Shown here in pieces: positions 41,703 through 49,320 of a stretch of 64,000 nt of DNA (positions are counted from its first letter, which is position 1; each line of letters begins with the position of its first letter). Source of the stretch: JAJPHF01 sp035293805 (GTDB lineage Bacteria; Chloroflexota; UBA6077; JAJPHF01); the NCBI GenBank assembly GCA_035293805.1, contig DATGMD010000051.1, positions 211,194-275,193 of the forward strand, read 5' to 3'. A model generated the notes under the pieces. That model made no database searches and had not been told where the DNA came from. It was given only the letters and a program-made list of their open reading frames with translations. The translations under genes and the position numbers were made by a program.

Positions 41703-42875
41703 GCCGTGCGCCGCGGCCCCATCCGCCGCGGCATTCGGGTCCGGGGTGACCGCCATCTCGACCGCCAACGGCTGCTTGAGCGCCGCCGCCATCTCGACCG
41801 CCAACGGCTGCTTGAGCGCCGCCGCCAGCCGCTGCACGGCCTCGCGCTGCAGCTCCGGCGAGGTGTGCGTGTAGACGTCCGCGGTGATGCTGATCTGCGT
41901 GTGGCCGAGCAGCTCCTTCACGATCTCCAGCGGCACGCCCAGGTCCCGCCAGCGCGTCGCGGCCGTGTGGCGGCAGGCATGGGGCGCGCGGCGGTCCACC
42001 TGGGCGCGATCGAGCAGCGCGTACCAGGCGGCAAGCATCGGATCATAGTCCAGGGGGCGCTTGCCACGCGGCCGCGTGAAGACGTACTCGACCTCCGCGC
42101 GCTGGGTGCGCCGCCGACTGGCGAGTGCCGCCGCGGCCTCGGGCGCGATGGGGACGAAGCGCGCGGCGGCCAGCGTCTTCCCGGAGCGGATCTGCAGCGT
42201 GCGCGTGCCGAGGTCGATATCGGTCCACTTGAGGTGGAGCAGCTCGGAGATCCGCGCGCCGGTCGTCAGCAGCAGCCACCACAGCGCCTCGAGCCGGTCC
42301 CCCTCCGCCGCGGCCAGGACGCGGTTCGCCTCGACCAGGCTCAGCGGCCGGCGCTGCACGGCCGCCCCGCGCGGCCGGCGGGTACGCTGGGTGGGGTTGC
42401 GCGGGAGATCGAGCACGTCCTCGGCATAGGCGAAAGCCGCGTGGAGGACCTGGTGCATGACGCGCACCCGGTTCGGCGAGATGCCCGCCTCCAGCGCCTG
42501 GCCATAGAGCCGCTGCACGTGCAGCGGCGTGAGCTGCTGTAGCCGGACGTGGCCGAACGCCGGGATCGCCCATTTGCGCACGACGCTGCGATAGCCCCGC
42601 CGGGTGGTCGGCGCGAGCCCGGCGACGACATCCCGGAGCCAGTCCTCCAGAAACTCGCCGACCGTGAGCTTGTCGGGCGGGACGTAAGTCCCCTGGGCCG
42701 CGCGGCGCAGGAGGTCGGCGCGTTTGGTGCGCACCTCGTCGGCCGTGCGCCCGTACACCGACACGCGGATCCGGGTCCCATCCCCGCGCCGGCCGAGCGA
42801 CACCTCGGTGGTGTAGCGGCCGTCCTTCCGCCGGCGAATCTTGCCGCCGGTGCCGCTCGCGCGCCGCGTGGCCAT
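41700..42875 (-). CDS. int: Phage tyrosine integrase
   Basis: This 391-residue integrase has an N-terminal arm-type domain (about 1-60), a SAM-like core-binding domain (about 70-160) and a catalytic domain with Arg in GARISELL, His-x2-Arg in HACRHTAA, His in LLGHTQ and the nucleophile Tyr in ADVYTHTS. It integrates and, with an excisionase, removes the prophage. Its last residues contain a perfect 36-base tandem duplication giving AAALKQPLAVEM twice. It lies at the left end of the prophage; the attachment site is probably in the 100 bases beyond its stop. Confidence 0.92.
   Translation of the reverse strand: MATRRASGTGGKIRRRKDGRYTTEVSLGRRGDGTRIRVSVYGRTADEVRTKRADLLRRAAQGTYVPPDKLTVGEFLEDWLRDVVAGLAPTTRRGYRSVVRKWAIPAFGHVRLQQLTPLHVQRLYGQALEAGISPNRVRVMHQVLHAAFAYAEDVLDLPRNPTQRTRRPRGAAVQRRPLSLVEANRVLAAAEGDRLEALWWLLLTTGARISELLHLKWTDIDLGTRTLQIRSGKTLAAARFVPIAPEAAAALASRRRTQRAEVEYVFTRPRGKRPLDYDPMLAAWYALLDRAQVDRRAPHACRHTAATRWRDLGVPLEIVKELLGHTQISITADVYTHTSPELQREAVQRLAAALKQPLAVEMAAALKQPLAVEMAVTPDPNAAADGAAAHG
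41751..41822. repeat. 36-base tandem duplication in the integrase gene
   Basis: Two identical 36-base units (41751-41786 and 41787-41822) add twelve codons to the integrase C-terminus without shifting the frame. Confidence 0.9.
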
Positions 42876-42878
42876 CGC

Positions 42879-43514
42879 CTACTCGATCGTGATCGTCCAG
42901 GGGCCATCGGCCTGGACATTCAGCACGTAGACCCCGTCCTGCCGAATCTGCACCCCCTTGGAGCCATTGAAGGCGCCGATCTCGTTGACGAGGCCGTTCA
43001 CGCGGCGCCCCTGCGCGTCCAGGAGCACGACGATGAAGTTTTCTGCCCCACTGTGGCTCAGGGTAAAGCGACGGAGCCCCGGGGCTAGTGCAAACATGGG
43101 GGTCGCCGTCTGGCCCACACCGCTGAAGCTGGTGGCGTCCGTCTCCGCGACGGCCGCAGGCTGGCGCAGTCGGATCGTCCACGCGCCATCGGCCTGGACG
43201 TTGATCGAGTAGTCGCCATCCGTCCGGATACCAAAGGCCGTGCTGCCGTTGAAGGGCCCGATGACGTTGGTCATGCCCTGCACGCGGCCGCCCGTGCTGT
43301 CGAGCAGGGTGGTGATGAAGTTGGCCCGCCCGTTGTGGGTGAGCTCGGCGACTACCAAGCCAGCGTGCAGCGGCACCGGCGGCGTAAGCTGCTGCCCCTG
43401 CCCCTGCAGCTCGATAGGTGCCGCGCTCGCGTCTTGAGCATAGCTACGCGGTAGCGGCAGTGCGGCCGCGAGAATCAGCGCGAGAAGGATAGCCCGCCTG
43501 CTAATCGTACTCAT
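42879..43514 (-). CDS. Secreted two-repeat beta-domain protein (prophage accessory)
   Basis: This 211-residue protein begins with a signal peptide (ILLALILAAALPLPRSYA region, cut about residue 27). Two homologous domains of about 80 residues follow: residues near 45-120 and 130-211 share the pattern H-x-G-x-x-N-F-I-x-x-L-L-D-x-x-G-x-R-V, then FNGS, then YxxNVQADGxWTI. The repeats resemble extracellular carbohydrate- or cell-surface-binding beta sandwiches but I cannot name the family. It lies between the integrase and a membrane protein/repressor, a typical site for cargo genes expressed in the lysogen. GGAGGAG lies about 12 bases before the ATG at 43514. Confidence 0.75.
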   Translation of the reverse strand: MSTISRRAILLALILAAALPLPRSYAQDASAAPIELQGQGQQLTPPVPLHAGLVVAELTHNGRANFITTLLDSTGGRVQGMTNVIGPFNGSTAFGIRTDGDYSINVQADGAWTIRLRQPAAVAETDATSFSGVGQTATPMFALAPGLRRFTLSHSGAENFIVVLLDAQGRRVNGLVNEIGAFNGSKGVQIRQDGVYVLNVQADGPWTITIE

Positions 43515-43539
43515 GGATCGCTCGATCTCCTCCCCTTCC

Positions 43540-43947
43540 CTAGTCGTCCCCATCGTCGTCCACCACCGCGAGCAGTGCGCCCGCCCTCCCCGGCGACGGC
43601 TGCACCAGGTCCTCGGCAAGCGCCGCCAGCACGCCCCAGCAGAGGACGATGGCGACCGTGAGCCGTAGGAACGCCTCCCAGGCCTCCCGCGGGATCGCCT
43701 CGACCCACGACGACACCGGCCCGCCCGGGCCCCACGGCGGCTGGCCCGTCCCCACACACCCCACCCCGGGCACTTCGGCGCCCGCGAGGACCGCCCAGAG
43801 CTGCCGCCGCCGTTCGGCGAGCGTGACCTGTCGCCACCAGCGCGCGTTGACGAGCAGCGCGGGCACTGGCCCCTCGAATACGAGATAGACCGCGGCCGGC
43901 AACCGCTCCGACCAGCGCACCGCCACCTCGACCTGCCCCAGCCGCAT
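43540..43947 (-). CDS. Phage membrane-anchored hypothetical protein
   Basis: This 135-residue protein has a Trp-rich soluble N-terminal half (RWSERLPAAVYLVFEG) and one C-terminal membrane segment (about 105-125, VAIVLCWGVLAALA). GGGGGAGAGGG precedes the ATG at 43947, which rejects the longer frame starting further right. It lies between the repressor and the secreted cargo gene on the leftward strand; possible roles include superinfection exclusion, but nothing proves it. Confidence 0.6.
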   Translation of the reverse strand: MRLGQVEVAVRWSERLPAAVYLVFEGPVPALLVNARWWRQVTLAERRRQLWAVLAGAEVPGVGCVGTGQPPWGPGGPVSSWVEAIPREAWEAFLRLTVAIVLCWGVLAALAEDLVQPSPGRAGALLAVVDDDGDD

Positions 43948-44062
43948 CGCGCCCTCTCCCCCTGTCCCGTCGATACAGTATTGGGTTAGCACGATAACAG
44001 GTTGAGAGATCGACCGCCAAGGGGGGCTGCCCCCGGCGGGCGGAGGGGCGCGCCCCCGAGCG

Positions 44063-44629
44063 CTAGCTGGGGGGAGACGGTTCGCCGTCGCCGGTAGGAC
44101 GCCCGGCGCGCTCGAACGCCCAGCGCAGGCGTTCCGCAAACAGGTCCATCAGCTCGGTCGACGAGAGCGGAAGATCGGTGGTGATCGCCAGCGCGGGCGT
44201 GTCGCGCACGAGCTGCAGTGCGGCCTCCAGGCGGTCGGTGGCCTCGCGGTCCGCCTCCGCGCGCACCCGGCGCGCGACGTCCATCGGGTACGAGAGCAAC
44301 GCGTACACCGCGGCCGAGACGTTCTGGGGCCAGGGGCCCCCGGCCAGCGCGTCCCCCAGCCGTCGCAGCGGATCGTCGGGCCGGCCGGCCCCCTCCGCGC
44401 GCTTCAGGTAGCCCCAGTCGCGCAGCAGCTCGAGGGGGTCCAGGCCCAGCGGTTCGGCGACGTCAAGCAGATACTCGGCGGTCGGCCGCTGCTCGCCGCG
44501 CTCCACGATGGAGACGACGGAGTGCGACACCCCGACCGCCTTGCCCAGCTCGCGTACCGAGAGGCCAGTACGCTGCCGCGCGAGGCGGAGCCGGTCGGCC
44601 AGCGTCACCGTGTCAGCCAAACCTTGCAC
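44063..44629 (-). CDS. CI-like XRE-family phage repressor
   Basis: This 188-residue protein has an N-terminal helix-turn-helix of the XRE/lambda Cro-C1 type (about 5-65: LSVRELGKAVGVSHSVVSIVER, cited in parts as LSVRELGKAVGV and SHSVVSIVER) and a helical C-terminal half of unknown fold with no LexA-like protease motif. The GTG at 44629 is chosen because a TATACT -10 ends six bases before it, giving a leaderless mRNA like lambda PRM; a longer TTG-start frame from 44665 would contain the promoter. It diverges from the Cro-like gene and should set lysogeny. Confidence 0.85.
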   Translation of the reverse strand: MQGLADTVTLADRLRLARQRTGLSVRELGKAVGVSHSVVSIVERGEQRPTAEYLLDVAEPLGLDPLELLRDWGYLKRAEGAGRPDDPLRRLGDALAGGPWPQNVSAAVYALLSYPMDVARRVRAEADREATDRLEAALQLVRDTPALAITTDLPLSSTELMDLFAERLRWAFERAGRPTGDGEPSPPS

Positions 44630-44630
44630 G

Positions 44631-44648
44631 CGGTCAGTATATCGACCG
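44631..44648. promoter_or_regulatory. Candidate repressor operator overlapping the repressor -10
   Basis: CGGTCAGTA-TATCGACCG is an 18-base imperfect palindrome with 14 of 18 positions symmetric. It overlaps the -10 of the repressor gene, the usual position for autoregulation. Confidence 0.55.
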
Positions 44649-44665
44649 TTCCGCTTAGCCTGCAA
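44636..44665 (-). promoter_or_regulatory. Repressor promoter (PRM-like, leaderless)
   Basis: Leftward TTGCAG (44665-44660), an 18-base spacer and TATACT (44641-44636) end six bases before the repressor GTG at 44629. There is no room for a Shine-Dalgarno sequence. Confidence 0.65.
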
Positions 44666-44713
44666 GAGCCGGCGCGGTTGCGTCTCGGTGTGTCTTTAGT
44701 AGCAGACAGACGG

Positions 44714-44742
44714 TTGACAAGGAAACCAGGACTGCATATCAT
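44714..44742 (+). promoter_or_regulatory. Rightward early promoter (PR-like)
   Basis: A perfect -35 TTGACA (44714-44719), 17-base spacer and TATCAT (44737-44742) drive the Cro-like gene, whose ATG is about 34 bases downstream of the -10 with AGGAG in front. This is the strongest promoter match in the phage. Confidence 0.75.
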
Positions 44743-44775
44743 ACATTTGTAAGGACAACAGGACAGAGGAGCCAT

Positions 44776-45012
44776 ATGAAGCAGCACACGCGGGCCTGGG
44801 AACTGGCCGCGCGCGAGGGGTGGAGCCTCCGCGAGTTCGCCCGGCGCGTCGGCCTCAGCCACAGCATCCTGATCGACTACCGCGAGGGACGCCGCCCCTA
44901 TAGCGCGCGCTTCATCCTGGGCGTGCGGCGGCTGTGGCCCGAGTACGCCTTCGACTGGCTGTTCCCCCAGACCCCGAGTCCGGCAGCCGCGCCCGCCGAG
45001 CGCGCGGGCTAG
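44776..45012 (+). CDS. Cro-like helix-turn-helix protein
   Basis: This 78-residue protein has a helix-turn-helix (about 15-45: SLREFARRVGLSHSILIDYR, cited in parts as SLREFARRVGL and SHSILIDYR). Its turn resembles the repressor's VGVSHSVVS, so both may bind the same operators. AGGAGCC precedes the ATG. It is the first rightward gene of the phage, downstream of a strong promoter, the standard place of cro. Confidence 0.8.
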   Translation: MKQHTRAWELAAREGWSLREFARRVGLSHSILIDYREGRRPYSARFILGVRRLWPEYAFDWLFPQTPSPAAAPAERAG

Positions 45013-45013
45013 C

Positions 45014-45047
45014 AAAAAGCCCCGGCGCCGCTGGAACGGCCCGGGGC
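45014..45047 (-). terminator. Intrinsic terminator, leftward orientation
   Basis: GCCCCGG (45019-45025) and CCGGGGC (45041-45047) plus inner GCCG/CGGC form a strong hairpin. The T-run is only on the leftward strand (AAAAA at 45014-45018). It follows the Cro-like gene; it would stop leftward antisense transcription entering the immunity region, or act weakly rightward. Confidence 0.6.
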
Positions 45048-45064
45048 GTGAAAGGACCGCGGAG

Positions 45065-45529
45065 ATGGCGCAGTCCCTTAGCTCTCAGTATAAGCCTCCC
45101 CTCAGTCCGACGGACCGGCAGGCGCGCGCCCTGCAACGCGCGCGTGATTGGCGCCCCTCCGTACTCCAGGCCGGCCCGACTACCTACGCCGTGCCCTCGC
45201 GCGCGACCAAGCCCGGCGAGTGGTGGTACGTCGAGCAGGGCCCCGCCGGCGCCCTCGCCTGCGGCTGCGACGGCTACCGCTACCACGGCGGCTGCACGCA
45301 CACCGCGGCCGTCCAGCTCGCGCTCATGGGCGAGCTGCCCGTCCTCACGTTGCCCGCGCCCGTGCGCCACGCCGCGCCGCCCTACGCGGTCGATCCCGAC
45401 GACATCTTTCCGCCTTGTCAGCGCGGCACGCATGACTGCGTGGGCTCCGTCCGCCGCGGCGACCGTCGCCTCTATTGCGGGTGCGACTGCCATCTGCCCG
45501 CCCCGATCACCCTGAACGAGCCCGAGTAG
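45065..45529 (+). CDS. SWIM zinc-finger protein
   Basis: This 154-residue protein has a SWIM-type zinc site in the middle, CGCDGYRYHGGCTH (C-x-C-x8-C-x-H), followed by a C-terminal Cys/His cluster (CQRGTHDC, YCGCDCH) that may bind a second zinc. SWIM domains bind DNA or proteins and recur in MULE transposases and phage early genes. GGACCGCGGAGATGG-type spacing gives a weak Shine-Dalgarno. It is the second gene of the rightward early operon. Confidence 0.7.
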   Translation: MAQSLSSQYKPPLSPTDRQARALQRARDWRPSVLQAGPTTYAVPSRATKPGEWWYVEQGPAGALACGCDGYRYHGGCTHTAAVQLALMGELPVLTLPAPVRHAAPPYAVDPDDIFPPCQRGTHDCVGSVRRGDRRLYCGCDCHLPAPITLNEPE

Positions 45530-45538
45530 GAGGCGGCG

Positions 45539-45928
45539 ATGTCGTCTGTCACGCCCGAGGCTTTGCGCGCCCTCGCCGACCACGCGCGTAGCTTTGCCGC
45601 GCTCGCTGACGAGTTGGCTCGCCAGGCGGAGACACCGGCGCCCGCAGTCGAGGGCCCCGTGCTCCTCAGCTTGCGCGCGGCGGCCGAGGAGCTGGGCCTC
45701 CCGGAGCGCACGGTGAACGAGCTGTGCCTCACCCACCGGCTCGCCAGCGTGCAGATCGGGCGGCGCCGGCTCGTGCGCCGCGATGACATCGCCGCCTTTG
45801 CGGAACGCGAGCGGGCCCGGCCGGCGGGCGCGCCCGCGCTACCCCTGGCCCTGGTCCGACGGCACCGTGACGGCTCCCCACCAGACGGTGCCGCCGGGCC
45901 CGGGCCGGGCCGACGTCCGAAGGCATAG
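45539..45928 (+). CDS. Excisionase-like helix-turn-helix protein
   Basis: This 129-residue protein has a MerR/excisionase-type winged helix (about 40-90: LLSLRAAAEELGLPERTVNE, then IGRRRLVRRDDIAAF). It probably helps the integrase in excision or regulates genes. A Pro/Gly/Arg-rich tail follows. AGGAGGCG precedes the ATG at a short distance from the previous stop. Confidence 0.75.
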   Translation: MSSVTPEALRALADHARSFAALADELARQAETPAPAVEGPVLLSLRAAAEELGLPERTVNELCLTHRLASVQIGRRRLVRRDDIAAFAERERARPAGAPALPLALVRRHRDGSPPDGAAGPGPGRRPKA

Positions 45929-45941
45929 AGAGGAGATGCCG

Positions 45942-46181
45942 ATGCCGATCTTGACGACCGCGCAGGGCGCCCCTATCTGGGTGAACGCGCGTCGGGTGCG
46001 CTGGGCGCAGGAGCGGGTGACCCGGCGGCCCGACGGCGAGACCGAGCGGACGACAGAACTGATCTTCGAGTGGCCCGACGACGGGGTGTGTGACTCGGTC
46101 CAGGTGCGGGAGTCGCTCGCCGACATCGCCCGCATCTTCGAGCGCGAGATGAGCGAGATCGTCACGTTCCCTGCGCACTAG
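45942..46181 (+). CDS. Phage hypothetical protein (79 aa)
   Basis: This 79-residue protein with strand-turn-strand composition (PIWVNARRVRWAQERV, LIFEWPDDG) is unrecognised. AGAGGAG lies six bases before ATG 45942, so the ATG at 45936 inside that spacing is less likely. It is part of the early run. Confidence 0.5.
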   Translation: MPILTTAQGAPIWVNARRVRWAQERVTRRPDGETERTTELIFEWPDDGVCDSVQVRESLADIARIFEREMSEIVTFPAH

Positions 46182-46199
46182 GCGAGGGAGGAGGTTCCC

Positions 46200-46400
46200 G
46201 TGTCCGACACCTACGACGCGGCGATGGAGATCCGCGAGGAGATCCAGCGTACCGGCGGCGAACTGGCCGAGCGCATCGAGAAGCTGACAAGCGCGGTGGA
46301 TCGCCTGGGCGCTTACCTGGAGCGCATCGCGGATGCGGCGGACGCCCGGGCGACCCTGCCGCCGCCCGCGACGATCCGCCAGGAGGGCAACACGTGGTAG
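46200..46400 (+). CDS. Phage coiled-coil hypothetical protein (66 aa)
   Basis: This 66-residue protein starts at GTG and its first 45 residues form an amphipathic coiled-coil-like helix (EIREEIQRTGGELAERIEKL). It overlaps the next gene by seven bases, so they are translationally coupled. Function unknown. Confidence 0.55.
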   Translation: MSDTYDAAMEIREEIQRTGGELAERIEKLTSAVDRLGAYLERIADAADARATLPPPATIRQEGNTW

Positions 46401-46840
46401 CCCAGACACGCGAGCGCCGGCGCGGGAAGCGGCCCACTCCCCGGCCGGCGCAGCAGGGCCCCGCGACCTGGACACCCACAGCTTACCCCGCGGTGCCCGC
46501 CGAGGGAATCGTGCCCGACTTCGCGCGCCACGCCGCCGCGCGCGCCCGGCTGCGGCGCCCGCTGCCCTCGCACGCCGCGGTGGCGGCGGGCGAGCTGGCC
46601 GAGCGCCGCGCGCTGGCCGCGGACCTCGGGCGGCTCGCCGTCGAGCTGCCCCGCACGCAGCGGCGCCAGTTGCGCAGCGCCCACCGGCTGGCGGCCGCGG
46701 TCCGTGCCGACGCCGAGGCCGGCCCCGTCGAGGAGTGGCACCGCCCGGAGTGGTGGCTGCTGCTTGGCGTCGCCGTCATTCCCGCGCTGTACTGGCTGTT
46801 CGTCCTGGTGCCGGCCGCGCCCGGCCCCTACCCGCGCTAA
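46394..46840 (+). CDS. Phage hypothetical protein with C-terminal membrane anchor
   Basis: This 148-residue basic protein is Arg/Ala/Pro rich in the first 40 residues and helical in the middle, with one membrane segment near the C-terminus (LLLGVAVIPALYWLFVLV) followed by a short tail. The GTG start at 46394 overlaps the previous gene; AGGAGGG is in front. Function unknown. Confidence 0.55.
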   Translation: MVAQTRERRRGKRPTPRPAQQGPATWTPTAYPAVPAEGIVPDFARHAAARARLRRPLPSHAAVAAGELAERRALAADLGRLAVELPRTQRRQLRSAHRLAAAVRADAEAGPVEEWHRPEWWLLLGVAVIPALYWLFVLVPAAPGPYPR

Positions 46841-46850
46841 GGAGAGCCGC

Positions 46851-47768
46851 ATGTCGCAAGACCTTGTTCCCCTCGAAGAGAACCGCCTGATGCGTGGGGC
46901 GCCAACCGGCATCCGGGCGCTGCAGGCGATGCTGGCGGAGGCCGCCGTATACGTCAAGAGCGGGCTGCTGCCGAAGGACGTGAACACGCCCGAGAAGGCG
47001 GTGCTCATCATGGCCGCCGGCCGCGAGCTGGGCATCCCCGCGACCTACGCGCTGCGCAACATTCACGTCATCCAGGGCCGCCCCACCTGCTCGGCCGAGT
47101 TGATGATGGCGCTCGTGCAGCGGGACCACGGCGAGGACGCAATCCGTGTCGTCGAGTCCGACAACCAACACGCGGTCGTCGTCGTGCGCGTGGGCAGCCA
47201 CACGGCGCGCTACACCTGGACGCTGGCCGACGCCGAGCAGGCCAAGCTAACGCAGAAAGACACTTGGCGGCAGTACCCGCGCGCCATGCTCCGCTCGCGG
47301 GCGATCTCGGAGGCCTGCCGCGCCACCTTCCCGGGGTCCATCGGCGGTCTCTACACGCCCGACGAGCTGGGCGCGCCCGTGACCGTGGGCGCCGACGGCG
47401 CGATCGACGTGCTACCTCAGCCGGCCGAGCCCACCGCGCCGCCCCCCGACCCCGTGGCACCGGCGTCGGAGGCGCCGACCCCCAATCGCCCGGGGCTCAA
47501 GGTCCTGTTCTCCGGCACCCACGCCGAGCGGAAGGCGCAGTTTCTCGCCCGCTGCGAGCGCGAGCTGGGGCTCTCCGAGAGCGCGGTCGAGCTGCTGCTC
47601 GGCGGGCTCAAGGAGTACGTCGCGGCACACCCTGGGATCTCCGCCGAGGAGGTCTTCATGCGGCTCGTCGACTACGTCCACCACGACACGCCGATTCCCG
47701 ACGCGCCGCCGGCGCTGGCCGGGGTGGGCGCCGACCCGCTCGAGGAGCGGGACGCGCCACTGCTGTGA
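46851..47768 (+). CDS. recT: RecT-family single-strand annealing protein
   Basis: This 305-residue protein resembles RecT-family recombinases: GLLPKDVNTPEKAVLIMAAG near residue 38, GIPATYALRNIHVIQGRPTC near 60 and RAMLRSRAISEACRATFPG near 145. It anneals single-stranded DNA during phage recombination and replication. The C-terminal 100 residues are variable and may bind SSB. GGAGAG precedes ATG 46851. No RecE-like exonuclease is next to it. Confidence 0.82.
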   Translation: MSQDLVPLEENRLMRGAPTGIRALQAMLAEAAVYVKSGLLPKDVNTPEKAVLIMAAGRELGIPATYALRNIHVIQGRPTCSAELMMALVQRDHGEDAIRVVESDNQHAVVVVRVGSHTARYTWTLADAEQAKLTQKDTWRQYPRAMLRSRAISEACRATFPGSIGGLYTPDELGAPVTVGADGAIDVLPQPAEPTAPPPDPVAPASEAPTPNRPGLKVLFSGTHAERKAQFLARCERELGLSESAVELLLGGLKEYVAAHPGISAEEVFMRLVDYVHHDTPIPDAPPALAGVGADPLEERDAPLL

Positions 47769-47778
47769 GGAGGGCCGC

Positions 47779-48402
47779 ATGGTCTGGGTGAAGCTGGACG
47801 ACGGATTCACCGAGCACCCCAAGGTGGTACAGGCCGGTGTCCCCGCAGCCTGGCTCTTCCTCGCGGGGCTGGGCTACTGCGCCCGGCACCTGACGGACGG
47901 GCTGATCCCGGAGGCGGAGGTGCGCCGGCTGACCCACAGCCCCCAGGCCCGGCGCCAGGCCGACCGCCTGCTCGCGGTGGGCCTGTGGGAGCGCGCCCCG
48001 GGCGGCTACCGGGTCCACGACTATCTCGAGTATCAGCCGTCGGCCGCCCAGGTGAAAGCGGAGCGCCGGGCGGCCGCCGAACGGAAGGCCCGCTGGCGTG
48101 GCGTCCCGGACGGCGTCCCGGACGGCGTCCGGGACGCCGTGACTCCCACCGTACCGGACGCCGTCCGTCCGGCTTCCCCGTCCCGGAAGATCCCGGAGGG
48201 AGATCAACCGGCCGGGAGGAGAGACCGGGACGGGAGGGGCGGGACGAACGGCGTTCCGGACGCCGTGACGCCGCGGCGGCGCGTGGCGCACACCCGCGGC
48301 GGGGCGGTCGTCTCCTGCCCCTGCGGGCTCGTCTACGCGGCCAGCCTGCCCCAGTGCAAGCTCTGCGGCCGGGCGACGGCCGAGACGGTGGCGGCGGGCT
48401 GA
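47779..48402 (+). CDS. Phage replication-initiation-type protein with zinc tail
   Basis: This 207-residue protein starts with the MVWVKLDDGFTEHPKV block common in phage replication (DnaD/replisome-organiser) proteins. The middle has short repeats VPDGVPDGVRDAV encoded by near-identical GGCGTCCCGGAC units, and the C-terminus a CxC...CxxC zinc cluster (CPCG, CKLCG). It lies after recT, consistent with replication. Its TGA overlaps the next ATG (TGATG). Confidence 0.7.
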   Translation: MVWVKLDDGFTEHPKVVQAGVPAAWLFLAGLGYCARHLTDGLIPEAEVRRLTHSPQARRQADRLLAVGLWERAPGGYRVHDYLEYQPSAAQVKAERRAAAERKARWRGVPDGVPDGVRDAVTPTVPDAVRPASPSRKIPEGDQPAGRRDRDGRGGTNGVPDAVTPRRRVAHTRGGAVVSCPCGLVYAASLPQCKLCGRATAETVAAG

Positions 48403-48782
48403 TGCCGTACTTGCTGCTCCGCCGCTACTACGGCCGCGGGCTGGTGGTGCTGGGCGCCTCGGTGCAGGGCTGGCACGGCCGGGTGCCGACGTGCGACGCG
48501 CTCGCCACGCTACTCCGCCTGCGCTACGAGGCCATCCTGGCGCGGCGCGTCGGCAGCCCGCGCGAGCGGCTCGCCGCGGCACGGGCGCTGGAGCGCTATC
48601 GCCGGCAGCTCGACCTGGTGCCCGAATCGCCGCCCGTGCCGTGGGCCGAGGCCGATTGGGTCGTCGTCATGGCCGAGCCCACCACGCCGGTGCTGCGCGT
48701 CCAGCTTCGGCGCTACGCGCCCCTGGCCAAGCTCGTGAGTGCCGCATCCGCGACGGAGGAGGCCCATGCCGCACCGACATAG
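48402..48782 (+). CDS. Phage hypothetical protein (126 aa)
   Basis: This 126-residue Arg/Leu-rich protein starts inside the stop of the previous gene, a sign of translational coupling. The middle is helical (RLRYEAILARRVGSPRERLAAA region); no motif is recognised. It is in the replication part of the early operon. Confidence 0.55.
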   Translation: MPYLLLRRYYGRGLVVLGASVQGWHGRVPTCDALATLLRLRYEAILARRVGSPRERLAAARALERYRRQLDLVPESPPVPWAEADWVVVMAEPTTPVLRVQLRRYAPLAKLVSAASATEEAHAAPT

Positions 48783-49005
48783 CGTGCTCTGCGACCCCGC
48801 GCTCTATCCCGCCGCGATCGTGGACGGCCGCGCGCTCCTGCGCCGCGGCGGCAAGATCTTCGGGCACCCCGACGCCGGCATCACGATGCACGTCGGGTGC
48901 GCCCAGCTCCTCGGCGAGCGGATCCTCCGCGTCTACGTCCAGGCCGCCGACACCTGGCGCTGCCACGCCTGCGGCCACTGGCTTACCCCGGCGCGCAGCA
49001 ACTAG
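48766..49005 (+). CDS. Phage small Cys-containing protein (79 aa)
   Basis: This 79-residue protein has a C-terminal CxxC (RCHACGHW) and two more Cys, one N-terminal and one central, suggesting a zinc ribbon. GGAGGAGG precedes ATG 48766, overlapping the end of the previous gene. Function unknown. Confidence 0.55.
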   Translation: MPHRHSVLCDPALYPAAIVDGRALLRRGGKIFGHPDAGITMHVGCAQLLGERILRVYVQAADTWRCHACGHWLTPARSN

Positions 49006-49025
49006 CGCCGAAAGGAGCGTCCTCA

Positions 49026-49298
49026 ATGCACGAGATGTCGCGCCGCAAGTGGCTGGGCGCCTGGGCCCTGGGGCTCGGATTGGCGGCCACCGTGTTGCTC
49101 GGGCCCGCGCTGGTGCTGCGCCAGGCTGGAGCCGAGTCCGCTGCGGCCCCGCCGCCGACCGTCAGCTTCGGTCTCTACCCGAGCTTCCAGCGGCAGGACT
49201 TCCCCGACGGCGTCCGCTGCTACATCTACCACGAGCTGCCCGAGCGCGATCACTTCGCCTGCGTCTACCTGGGGCCGACGCCCCTCCCGCTGCAGTAA
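49026..49298 (+). CDS. Phage secreted or membrane-anchored small protein (90 aa)
   Basis: This 90-residue protein has a basic N-terminus and hydrophobic segment (WLGAWALGLGLAATVLLG) followed by an AGAESA site that could be cleaved. The mature part holds two Cys (CYIYHELPERDHFACVY region). An exported protein among early genes is unusual. CGAAAGGAG precedes the ATG. Function unknown. Confidence 0.6.
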   Translation: MHEMSRRKWLGAWALGLGLAATVLLGPALVLRQAGAESAAAPPPTVSFGLYPSFQRQDFPDGVRCYIYHELPERDHFACVYLGPTPLPLQ

Positions 49299-49320
49299 CC
49301 GAAAGGAGAGCCGCGTACAC

